A stretch of 8,720 bases of DNA from Candidatus Sumerlaeota bacterium (GTDB lineage: Bacteria > Sumerlaeota > Sumerlaeia > JADFCT01): positions 1 to 8,720 of the forward strand of contig JAPLSP010000505.1 in assembly GCA_026398575.1 (NCBI GenBank), in the 5' to 3' direction. Made by a program: the position numbers and the translations under genes. Below are positions 1-6,477 of the stretch, piece after piece. The notes beneath the pieces were generated by a model. The model was not told the origin of the DNA. It did no database searches and was given only the letters and a program-made list of their open reading frames with translations. How positions within the stretch are numbered: position 1 is the stretch's first letter; each line of letters opens with the position of its first letter.

Positions 1-139
1 GGCGCCAGCATTTGGAGTGCGGTTGCTTGCTGCCGCTTTAGCTTCCATGATCTATGAGATTGGCGTAGCTAAAGCGGCAGCAAGCGGGAGTTCGCAGCGA
101 AGCGAGAACCTCCGCTCTTGCACTCCAAATGCTGGCGCC
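1..139. repeat. Nested inverted repeat (MITE/REP-like element), possibly cut by window edge
   Basis: Two perfect inverted repeats are nested. The outer arms are 1-20 (GGCGCCAGCATTTGGAGTGC) and 120-139, 20 bp each. The inner arms are 25-43 (GCTTGCTGCCGCTTTAGCT) and 67-85, 19 bp each, around a 23-nt loop. The asymmetric 3' half (86-119) adds a small local palindrome, TTCGCAGCGAA at 92-102. The whole could fold as a branched cruciform or RNA structure. There is no ORF or transposase in it. Because the left arm starts at base 1, the element may extend beyond the window. Its form suggests a dispersed, non-autonomous repeat; copy number elsewhere cannot be seen here. It lies about 70 bp upstream of the large GH43 gene and could also end transcription from an upstream gene, although no T-run follows it. 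Confidence 0.8.
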
Positions 140-197
140 GCTCCAAGCCGCATGAATTTCTTCTTTCGGCATAAGTTTTCGCGATGATCTTATGTTC

Positions 198-202
198 AGG
201 AG
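198..202 (+). promoter_or_regulatory. Ribosome binding site choosing the start at 211
   Basis: AGGAG lies 8 nt before the ATG at 211. The upstream in-frame ATG at 184 has no comparable site. Starting at 211 also places a proper signal peptide at the very N-terminus. No convincing -35/-10 promoter pair was found in 140-197. Confidence 0.7.
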
Positions 203-210
203 CTCCGCCT

Positions 211-3200
211 ATGCCCACTGCTTGGAATTTCGGCATTCTCTTGCCCACCTTGGCGTTGAGCTCGTTTCTCATCGCCGGCGGCAATGCCTCTGCCGCCGAT
301 CAAACAACAAGCGCGTCGCCGCTGCGCCCGCCCGCCGTGCCGCTGGTTGTGCACGATCCTTACTTCAGCATCTGGTCGCCGGGCGACAATCTGAATGAGC
401 AGGGGACCGTCCACTGGACCGGCAAAACCCATGCGCTTAGTTGTACGGTGAAGATTGATGAGCAGGAGTATCTTGCGGCAGGCACAGGTTGGGCTGGGCC
501 GAAGTTGGAGCAGAAAAGCCTGATGGTGTTGCCCACACGAACTATTTACAAGTTTGAAGGCGCAGGCGTGGCACTGACGCTGACATTCATGACACCTGCG
601 TTGCCGGAGGACATTGAGATCCTGTCGCGGCCGGTGACCTATGTATCCTTCGAATTCCATTCCACCGACGGCAACACCCACGAGGTCATACCATTTTTCG
701 ATGCTCACTCAGCAATCGCTGTTAACGAAGGCAGCCAGGAAGTTGTAGTTTCCAAGCTTGACTCAAACGATGGGAGCGGCCTGTGTCGCGTCAAGATTGG
801 CTCAAGGGTCCAGCCTATCCTGGCCAAGAAGGGCGACGATCTCCGCATTGATTGGGGCTACTTCTATATCGCCGGGCCACAGCGTACGATGGTCGCTGAA
901 TATTCTGCTTTGAACGCAGACAAGGAGAGTACAGCCTCATTGCCGGTTCCAACCGATCCTGCGGCAGTCCTTACTATAGTTGCCAAAAGTGCGTATGCCT
1001 ATGTGAAAAGCAATCGTCCTATCAAAGTCTCCTCGCAGACCGTTTCCTGCTGGCTCATGCTCGCCTATGATGACGAGTATTCGATCAAATACTTTGGTCA
1101 GAATCTCCGTCCCTATTGGCGGCGCAACGGCGACGGCGCGGCGGAATTGCTGAAGAAAGCCGCCGCCGACTATGAATCGCTGATCAAACGCTGCGCCGCG
1201 TTCGACGAGCGGCTGATGGCCGATCTGCGCAAGGTCGGCGGCGACAAATACGCGGCGCTGTGCGCGCTGGCTTACCGGCAGACATTCGCAGGGAACAAAC
1301 TGGCGGCGGACGCCAACGGCGCGCCGTTGCTCTTTCCGAAAGAGAATTTTTCCAATGGATGCATCAGCACAGTGGACGTCCTCTTTCCGCAGGCGCCGTT
1401 CTTTCTCACGTTCAGCCCGGCGCTGACGAAGGCGATGCTGATTCCCGTGCTCGATTACGCGTCGTCGCCGCTCTGGCCATACAACTACGCGCCGCACGAT
1501 CTCGGCACATATCCGTGGGCGATGGGGCAGGTGTATGGGATGCGCGGCGGCGACGGCGGGCGGATGCCGGTCGAGGAATCGGGCAACATGCTGATCATGC
1601 TCGCGGCGCTGGCGCGGATCGAGGGCAATGCCGATCTGGCGAAAAAATATTGGCCGTTGATGACGAAGTGGGCCGATTACCTCGTTGCCAACGGGCTTGA
1701 TCCCGAAAACCAACTCTGCTCGGCGGACATGTTCGGCCATCTTCCCCACTGCGCGAACCTTGCGCTCAAGGCGATCATCGGCATCGGAGGATACGCCCAA
1801 CTCTGCGAAGCGGCGGGCAAAACCGATGACGCGAAAAAATACATGGCCATCGCCCGCGATTACGCGGCGAAGTGGCAGGAAAAAGCACGCGACGAAGGCC
1901 GCACGCGACTGGCATATCATCTGCCGGGCACGTGGGGCATGAAACACAATCTTATCTGGGACCGCGTGCTCGGCCTGAACCTGTTCCCTGATTCCGTCGG
2001 CAACGCCGAGATTGCGTGGTACTTGAAGGTACAAAACAAATACGGCCTGCCCGTGGATAATCGCACTTCGACGAGTTTGATTGACTGGGCGATGTGGAGC
2101 ATCGCTCCGGCGCGCGATCGCAAGGATTTCGAGGCGCTGGTCGAGCCGATCTTCCGCTATGCCAACGAGACCCCGTCGCGCGTGCCGCTCTCGGATTGGT
2201 TCAACACCACCGACGCGAAGCAAAAAGGTTTCCAGGCGCGCCCAGTTGTCGGAGGCATATTCATCAAGTTGCTGACCGATGCCCCGCAATGGGCGCAGCG
2301 CGCCGCGAAGACAACTGAAACGTGGGCGCCGTTCCCGGAGATGAAGCCGTCCGTATTGAAGGAAATCGTCCCGACTGCGCAGAAGCAGGCAGTCACGTGG
2401 CGCTATACGCTGGAAAAGCCGGGCGATGACTGGTTCAAGCCGGACTTCAATGATTCGGCGTGGAAGCAGGCGCCGGCCGGCTTCGGCGCCAAGGGCACGC
2501 CCGGCGCCGTCGTGCGGACCGAATGGAAAACGAAAGACATCTGGCTGCGCCGCGAGTTCACACTGCCCGACGCCCCGCTGAAGAATCCTGTATTGCTGAT
2601 GCACTATGACGAAACGCCAGACGTCTATATCAATGGCGTGCTTGCCGCAAAACTGGATGGCTATGTGACGGACTATGAAGAAATCGCAATCAGTCCCGCC
2701 GCCCGCGCGACGCTCAAACCCGGGCGCAACGTGTTCGCCATCCACTGCCGTCAAACAACCGGCGGTCAATACATTGACGCCGGCCTCGCGGACAGCGCGC
2801 CCGCCGAGCCCACGACGTCCACAACGTCCACTGGGTCCACCAAGTCCACGTCTAAGGCTGCCTCAGTTGCGCCGCCGCCAAACCTACGAAAGCTTATGGA
2901 TACGCCGTTGCGCGATCCCTCGATTTGCCGAGGGCCGGATGGAACCTATTACTTAACCGGAACGAGCGAACCATTCTGGGGCTTCAACAACGAAAACGGG
3001 ATTCGCATCTGGAAATCGAAAGACCTTCAAACATGGGAGGCGCTGGGAACAGTCTGGCGCTATGGAAGCAGCCCCTGGCACAAAAAATACCTTGAGGCAA
3101 AGAAGCCTCTTTGGGCGCCGGAGATACACTACAAGAAGGGAACATTTTGGCTTACATACAGCATGCCCGGTTGGGACGGAACCGGGAAGACCTCCGGCAG

Positions 3201-4629
3201 CGGCCTTCTCAAGAGCACAACCGGCAAACCGGAAGGCCCTTACGAAGACATGCAGCCCAACGAACGGCTCGGCGATGAGATTGACGCGTCGCTCTTCGAG
3301 GACGACGACGGCGCGATGTATTTCCTCTGGCACAGCGGGAAGATCGCGCGATTGAAGACGGACATGAGCGGACTCGCCGAACCATACCACTGGCTCAAAA
3401 CCTCGACGACCGATCCCGATCCGAAGCATCACGCCGGGCTGTGCGCCGGCATTTTCGGCAAAGACTCGTATGACCACGTCGGCTACGAAGGCATGTTTAT
3501 GTTCAAGCGCGAGGGACGTTATTATTTATGCTGCTCAGAAAACTTTGAAGGCCGCTACAGTTGCGCCATCGCCACCGCAACAAGCATTTACGGCCCGTAC
3601 AGCGCGCGCTACGAAGCCATCCCGCATGGCGGACACAACACGTTTTTCCAGGATCAAAAGGGGCAGTGGTGGTCCACGTACTTCGGCGCGCCTTGGAAGG
3701 AACGGGCGGCGATTCTGCCAGTGGAATTTGCCCAGGATGACCGCGTCCGTCCGCTCGCAGCGGCAGCAGAATCTGCAGCTGTGACGGCGGAGGCAGCTGC
3801 TTTGCCGGCGGATTTGAAGCCACTGTTCGACTTCCCTGTACGCGACACTTGCGTTTGCGTGGGCGGCGATGGGAACTACTACCTCTCCGGCACAACCGGC
3901 CATCCCACGTGGTGGAATACCAACGAAGGCATCCGCCTCTGGAAATCCGCCGACCTGAAAAAATGGGAACCGCTCGGTTTGGTCTGGACATTCGACAAAG
4001 ATGGGACATGGCAAAAGCAAACCGTCAAAGGCAAGCGCGCAATCTGGGCGCCGGAAATCCACTACATAAAGAACACCTACTGGATCGCCTATTGCGTGAA
4101 CTACAGCGGCACGGGCCTGCTGAAAAGCACGTCCGGCAAACCCGAAGGCCCTTATGTGGACGTCAAGCCCGACGGCCCTCTGACCGGCGAAATTGACGCC
4201 TCGATTTTCGGGGACGACGACGGCAAAATTTATTGGGTTTATCAGAACGGCAAGATCGCGCGTATGAAAGATGATCTATCGGGATTGGCCGAAGAGCCGC
4301 GCCTGCTCAAGCCTGAAGGCGACAAACACGTTGGCTTTGAGGGCGCCTTCCTGACAAAAATGAATGGGCGCTACGTTCTGCTCTGCGCGGACTTTATCGG
4401 CGGCATGTATCACTGCATGGTCGCCGAGTCCGATGCCATTTACGGGCCGTATGGCAAGCGCTATCTGGCCGTTCCACACGGCGGCCACAACACCTTCTTC
4501 AAAGACAAGGAAGGCAAATGGTGGTCCACCTTCTTCGGCAACGACGCCAAATCACCCTTCCGCGAGCGACCGGCTATTCTGCGGATTGAAAGAGATTCAG
4601 ACGGCAAAGTTCATCCGATGAAAAACTAG
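211..4629 (+). CDS. Secreted multimodular protein: glutaminase-A-like (DUF4965 type) module + beta-sandwich + two GH43 domains
   Basis: This is a protein of about 1472 residues. The start at 211 is preferred over the in-frame ATG at 184 because of the AGGAG at 198-202. Residues 1-28 are a signal peptide (hydrophobic core, cleavage near ASA|AD), so the protein is exported. Residues ~38-690 resemble the DUF4964/DUF5127/DUF4965 (fungal glutaminase A-like, six-hairpin) family. Visible motifs are HDPYFSIWSP, HDLGTYPW, MPVEESGNM (E455/E456), RVPLSDWF and GFQARPVVGG. Residues ~725-860 look like a galactose-binding-type beta-sandwich. Residues ~860-890 are a Ser/Thr-rich linker. Two GH43 five-bladed propellers follow, at ~890-1180 and ~1198-1472, split by an Ala-rich linker. 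Each keeps a full candidate catalytic triad: D902 (RDP), D1025 (IDAS), E1093 (GYEG), and D1212 (RDT), D1329 (IDAS), E1377 (GFEG). Each also has WAPEIHY and HGGHNTFF motifs. GH43 enzymes are inverting arabinofuranosidases, arabinanases or xylosidases; the substrate here is unknown. The role of the N-terminal module is also uncertain, as glutaminase activity is known only for fungal relatives. The GH127 gene downstream supports an arabinose-glycan role. It converges with the ATPase gene, 68 bp away. Confidence 0.93.
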   Translation: MPTAWNFGILLPTLALSSFLIAGGNASAADQTTSASPLRPPAVPLVVHDPYFSIWSPGDNLNEQGTVHWTGKTHALSCTVKIDEQEYLAAGTGWAGPKLEQKSLMVLPTRTIYKFEGAGVALTLTFMTPALPEDIEILSRPVTYVSFEFHSTDGNTHEVIPFFDAHSAIAVNEGSQEVVVSKLDSNDGSGLCRVKIGSRVQPILAKKGDDLRIDWGYFYIAGPQRTMVAEYSALNADKESTASLPVPTDPAAVLTIVAKSAYAYVKSNRPIKVSSQTVSCWLMLAYDDEYSIKYFGQNLRPYWRRNGDGAAELLKKAAADYESLIKRCAAFDERLMADLRKVGGDKYAALCALAYRQTFAGNKLAADANGAPLLFPKENFSNGCISTVDVLFPQAPFFLTFSPALTKAMLIPVLDYASSPLWPYNYAPHDLGTYPWAMGQVYGMRGGDGGRMPVEESGNMLIMLAALARIEGNADLAKKYWPLMTKWADYLVANGLDPENQLCSADMFGHLPHCANLALKAIIGIGGYAQLCEAAGKTDDAKKYMAIARDYAAKWQEKARDEGRTRLAYHLPGTWGMKHNLIWDRVLGLNLFPDSVGNAEIAWYLKVQNKYGLPVDNRTSTSLIDWAMWSIAPARDRKDFEALVEPIFRYANETPSRVPLSDWFNTTDAKQKGFQARPVVGGIFIKLLTDAPQWAQRAAKTTETWAPFPEMKPSVLKEIVPTAQKQAVTWRYTLEKPGDDWFKPDFNDSAWKQAPAGFGAKGTPGAVVRTEWKTKDIWLRREFTLPDAPLKNPVLLMHYDETPDVYINGVLAAKLDGYVTDYEEIAISPAARATLKPGRNVFAIHCRQTTGGQYIDAGLADSAPAEPTTSTTSTGSTKSTSKAASVAPPPNLRKLMDTPLRDPSICRGPDGTYYLTGTSEPFWGFNNENGIRIWKSKDLQTWEALGTVWRYGSSPWHKKYLEAKKPLWAPEIHYKKGTFWLTYSMPGWDGTGKTSGSGLLKSTTGKPEGPYEDMQPNERLGDEIDASLFEDDDGAMYFLWHSGKIARLKTDMSGLAEPYHWLKTSTTDPDPKHHAGLCAGIFGKDSYDHVGYEGMFMFKREGRYYLCCSENFEGRYSCAIATATSIYGPYSARYEAIPHGGHNTFFQDQKGQWWSTYFGAPWKERAAILPVEFAQDDRVRPLAAAAESAAVTAEAAALPADLKPLFDFPVRDTCVCVGGDGNYYLSGTTGHPTWWNTNEGIRLWKSADLKKWEPLGLVWTFDKDGTWQKQTVKGKRAIWAPEIHYIKNTYWIAYCVNYSGTGLLKSTSGKPEGPYVDVKPDGPLTGEIDASIFGDDDGKIYWVYQNGKIARMKDDLSGLAEEPRLLKPEGDKHVGFEGAFLTKMNGRYVLLCADFIGGMYHCMVAESDAIYGPYGKRYLAVPHGGHNTFFKDKEGKWWSTFFGNDAKSPFRERPAILRIERDSDGKVHPMKN
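2815..2850 (+). repeat. 9-bp minisatellite in the interdomain linker (GTCCAC core, 4 units)
   Basis: Four 9-bp units each contain GTCCAC, at 2817, 2826, 2835 and 2844, with exact 9-nt spacing and variable flanking triplets (ACA, ACT, GGG/ACC, AAG). Because 9 is a multiple of 3, the array stays in frame and encodes a Thr/Ser pattern (TST, TST, GST, KST) at the junction between the beta-sandwich and the first GH43 domain. Copy-number change would lengthen or shorten the linker without breaking the reading frame. Confidence 0.8.
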
Positions 4630-4697
4630 AAACAATTCATGACCTTCTTTGGCTATCTGTTCAGCGCTTACAGGGCATCCGTGGTGAGAAATGCGGA

Positions 4698-5924
4698 TTA
4701 TGACGCCGGCGCCGGAGATTGAAGGGCAAAAAAGAGGTGGTAGAGATCGCTCGTAAATTCGTAAGCGCCCGGCCCATGCTCTTTATCTTTTCGGATGACG
4801 CCGAGTGACTCCATTTTTCTGAGAAAATTATCGAACACCTTCGCTTCCGGCTCCGACAGCTTTTCAAGAATTTTCTTCCGCCTGAATGAAGGCCCAAACC
4901 AGCCTTGAGGTATCTTTTCCAGTATGTCTTTATACGGTTCGCTTCGGATTGCGCCCAGTACTTTAGGCTCGATGTATTTGACGCCAATAACTTGGGCGCC
5001 TTGAATAATTCCCTGCATCGCATCCTCTTGGCTAATCCGGTTATCCGTATCCGCTTTGAATACCGCGTCGCCCAGCTCGTGCATGAATACAGGATACCCG
5101 CCGGAATACTTCCAGAGATCATTGATCGCCGCCGGGTCAATCTCAACATTGACCTTGCGGAAGGCGCGCTGAAAGAAGTCACGCGTTTCAGATTCGGAAA
5201 AACGTTGGATATCCACAATATCGAATACGCGGTCGAGCGATGGTTGGGCTGCGATCAGCTGGCGGCGCCGCTCAGCGAGCCCGGAGAGCGCAAGAGTCAG
5301 TGGCAATGGTTTGGAAGAGGCGGCCACTTCGTCCACCAGGCTTTTTAGCCAATTGGCGAATCGCTCGGAAGCGGCCAGTCCGTTGATATCATCTAGAACC
5401 AGAACGATTCCCCGTTTCTCCGGCGCCAGTTGCTTCAGCAGGTTGCGCAAAGCTGGAATGAAATCACTAACCGCGCGCGACAATTCCTGACTCGTCGCGG
5501 AGAACTCAACGCTCAATCCGAAAATATCCAGTTGCCGGATGTGATTCCCCAGAAAATCCCTGATTTTGGAGTACCAGGGCTTATCCACGCTTTCGCTTAA
5601 AAGCCGCTCAAAAATGCGGCGCGCCATTTCCTCCAAACTGTCCACGCCACCCAAAAAAACATGAAGCCCAAGAACTTGATAGTCTTTTTCCGCCAGCGAA
5701 AGCGCATATTTGCAGATCGAGCTCTTGCCAATGCCCCGTTCGCCCATAATGAAAAAGCGCTCGATCGTTCGTAGTTCCAGCGATCTTTTCACGCCGGAAA
5801 TAAAACGCCGGATTTCCGCTTCGCGCCCCACGAAAAACTCTATAGGGACAGGCAAACCCGGTGTGAATGGCGAATATTCTTTGACCATGAGCATGTCGCT
5901 TTTCTTTTTGCGGATTATGATCAT
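4698..5924 (-). CDS. AAA/STAND-type P-loop ATPase with C-terminal winged helix, function unknown
   Basis: This is a protein of up to 408 residues with no signal peptide or membrane segment, so it is cytoplasmic. An N-terminal FVGRE motif (31-35), typical of Orc1/Cdc6-like and STAND ATPases, precedes Walker A GERGIGKS (61-68). Walker B is the hydrophobic strand ending in DD (173-179). A sensor-1-like strand follows (LTLALSGL), then a GGYP segment in the helical lid, as in archaeal-type ATPases. The last ~90 residues (FDNFLRKMESLGVIRK and after) look like a winged helix, which could bind DNA or a partner. The start is uncertain: ATGs at 5924, 5894 and 5888 are in frame. The last gives MVKEYSPFTPG, which looks most like a natural N-terminus, but no Shine-Dalgarno site decides it. 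GC is lower (about 50% in sampled lines) than in the glycosidase genes, and the gene has no partner in its own operon here, which suggests an accessory or transferred gene. Its role is unknown; defence or regulation are only guesses. Confidence 0.87.
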   Translation of the reverse strand: MIIIRKKKSDMLMVKEYSPFTPGLPVPIEFFVGREAEIRRFISGVKRSLELRTIERFFIMGERGIGKSSICKYALSLAEKDYQVLGLHVFLGGVDSLEEMARRIFERLLSESVDKPWYSKIRDFLGNHIRQLDIFGLSVEFSATSQELSRAVSDFIPALRNLLKQLAPEKRGIVLVLDDINGLAASERFANWLKSLVDEVAASSKPLPLTLALSGLAERRRQLIAAQPSLDRVFDIVDIQRFSESETRDFFQRAFRKVNVEIDPAAINDLWKYSGGYPVFMHELGDAVFKADTDNRISQEDAMQGIIQGAQVIGVKYIEPKVLGAIRSEPYKDILEKIPQGWFGPSFRRKKILEKLSEPEAKVFDNFLRKMESLGVIRKDKEHGPGAYEFTSDLYHLFFALQSPAPAS

Positions 5925-5997
5925 TCTGAATGGACGCCTTCAAGTCTTCTTTTGCCGAAGCAACAAAACAACGAAACAACAGGTGAAGTTTCTTTCA

Positions 5998-6027
5998 TTG
6001 ACAAGCGCCCGTTGATCTCTTTATCCA
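5998..6027 (+). promoter_or_regulatory. Candidate sigma-70-type promoter for hicB
   Basis: A perfect -35 hexamer TTGACA lies at 5998-6003. It is followed after 18 nt by TATCCA (6022-6027), a weak -10 that matches the consensus at three positions. The site sits about 30 nt upstream of the HicB start, in the 133-bp intergenic region shared with the divergent ATPase gene. The -35 could occur by chance and the -10 is poor. Confidence 0.3.
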
Positions 6028-6046
6028 TACCCTACCCTCGCGAAGC

Positions 6047-6051
6047 AAAGG
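6047..6051 (+). promoter_or_regulatory. Ribosome binding site of hicB
   Basis: AAAGG lies 6 nt before the ATG at 6058 and supports that start for the small HicB gene. Confidence 0.5.
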
Positions 6052-6057
6052 CGCATA

Positions 6058-6216
6058 ATGAAAATCGAAATCGAAAAAGAAGAGGACGGGCGTTGGATCG
6101 CCGAGATACCCGATCTGCCAGGCGCCATGTCTTATGGCGCAACCCGCCGCGAAGCCGTCGCCAGGTTTGAATCTCTGGCGTTGCGCGTAATAGCAGACCG
6201 GCTTGATCATGGATAA
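6058..6216 (+). CDS. hicB: HicB-family antitoxin, 52 residues, probably truncated by a nonsense codon
   Basis: This small ORF starts at an ATG preceded by AAAGG. Its product has the compact HicB fold signature: a first strand MKIEIEKEEDGRW, then IAEIPDLPGAMSYGATRREAV, followed by the helix ending RVIADRLDHG. HicB antitoxins neutralise the HicA mRNA-cleaving toxin and often repress their own operon. The TAA stop at 6214-6216 falls where relatives normally continue with E-x-I-P-E-L. Reading past it in the same frame gives SIPELDALFAAPA and then TGA at 6256-6258. The ancestral product was therefore probably 66 residues, and a GAA-to-TAA change is the likely cause. The domain core is still intact, so the short form may fold. 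No HicA gene lies on either side: the ATG overlapping the old stop (6255) meets a stop after two codons. The gene may be an orphan antitoxin or a decaying relic. Confidence 0.72.
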   Translation: MKIEIEKEEDGRWIAEIPDLPGAMSYGATRREAVARFESLALRVIADRLDHG

Positions 6217-6343
6217 TCTATTCCCGAACTGGACGCGTTGTTTGCAGCTCCCGCATGACTTAACCCGGCAGAGCCGGAACCATTTAGGTAAAATTTTCAA
6301 AAAGGCGGGCGGCTTTCAATTGTCAAGCAAACGCGCATAAATA

Positions 6344-6400
6344 CAGGCAGAATCATTGAGGGCAGAATCATTATGATTCTGCCCTCAATGATTCTGCCTG
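6344..6400. repeat. 57-bp near-perfect palindrome made of GGCAGAATCATT units
   Basis: Two 28-bp arms (6344-6371 and 6373-6400) are perfectly complementary around a single central base at 6372. Within the left arm the 12-mer GGCAGAATCATT occurs twice in direct orientation, at 6346-6357 and 6361-6372, 15 bp apart; the right arm mirrors it. The site therefore carries four copies of one unit, two on each strand. It could form a strong hairpin about 77 bp before the GH127 start. No T-run follows, so a classic intrinsic terminator is less likely than an extragenic repeat element or a dimeric-protein binding site. Confidence 0.9.
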
Positions 6401-6460
6401 CCAATCGCTGCAAACCTAACCCCAAGCATAGGAATGTTGCTTCAATTCATTTTTGAACAG

Positions 6461-6466
6461 AAGGAG
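6461..6466 (+). promoter_or_regulatory. Ribosome binding site of the GH127 gene
   Basis: AAGGAG lies 11 nt before the ATG at 6478. This supports 6478 over the in-frame ATG at 6505, which would cut into the signal peptide and lie 38 nt away. Confidence 0.7.
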
Positions 6467-6477
6467 ATACTGACCTC

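Larger units (their letters stand above)
6259..6477. other. Intergenic region between hicB and the GH127 gene
   Basis: There is no convincing gene here. A short frame at 6284-6340 encodes LGKIFKKAGGFQLSSKRA then a stop. It has no start codon of its own and is too short to assign, though this is the place where a hicA partner would be expected. The rest of the region holds the 57-bp palindrome (6344-6400) and the AAGGAG ribosome binding site of the next gene. No clear -35/-10 pair was found. Confidence 0.5.

Noticed and set aside
184..210. Upstream ATG at 184 as start of the large GH43 protein
   Set aside because: It lacks a ribosome binding site and would add nine non-hydrophobic residues before the signal peptide; AGGAG at 198-202 points to 211.
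937..2769. Long open frame of 610 codons on the minus strand
   Set aside because: It lies wholly opposite the strongly conserved glutaminase-like coding region. It is Arg/His-rich with no recognisable domain, as expected for an antisense shadow in GC-rich DNA.
2815..2850. CRISPR-like short repeats
   Set aside because: The units are 9 bp with no spacers and lie in frame in a coding region, so this is a minisatellite linker.
4630..4697. Terminator between the two convergent genes
   Set aside because: No stem-loop followed by a T-run could be found by eye in this 68-bp gap.
6255..6340. Possible hicA toxin downstream of hicB
   Set aside because: The ATG at 6255 stops after two codons. The LGKIFKKAGGFQLSSKRA stretch is too short and lacks the glycine-serine-histidine motif of HicA, so no toxin can be supported.
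6344..6400. Intrinsic terminator for hicB
   Set aside because: The hairpin is strong, but no T-run follows either arm and the symmetry with internal direct repeats is better explained by a repeat element.
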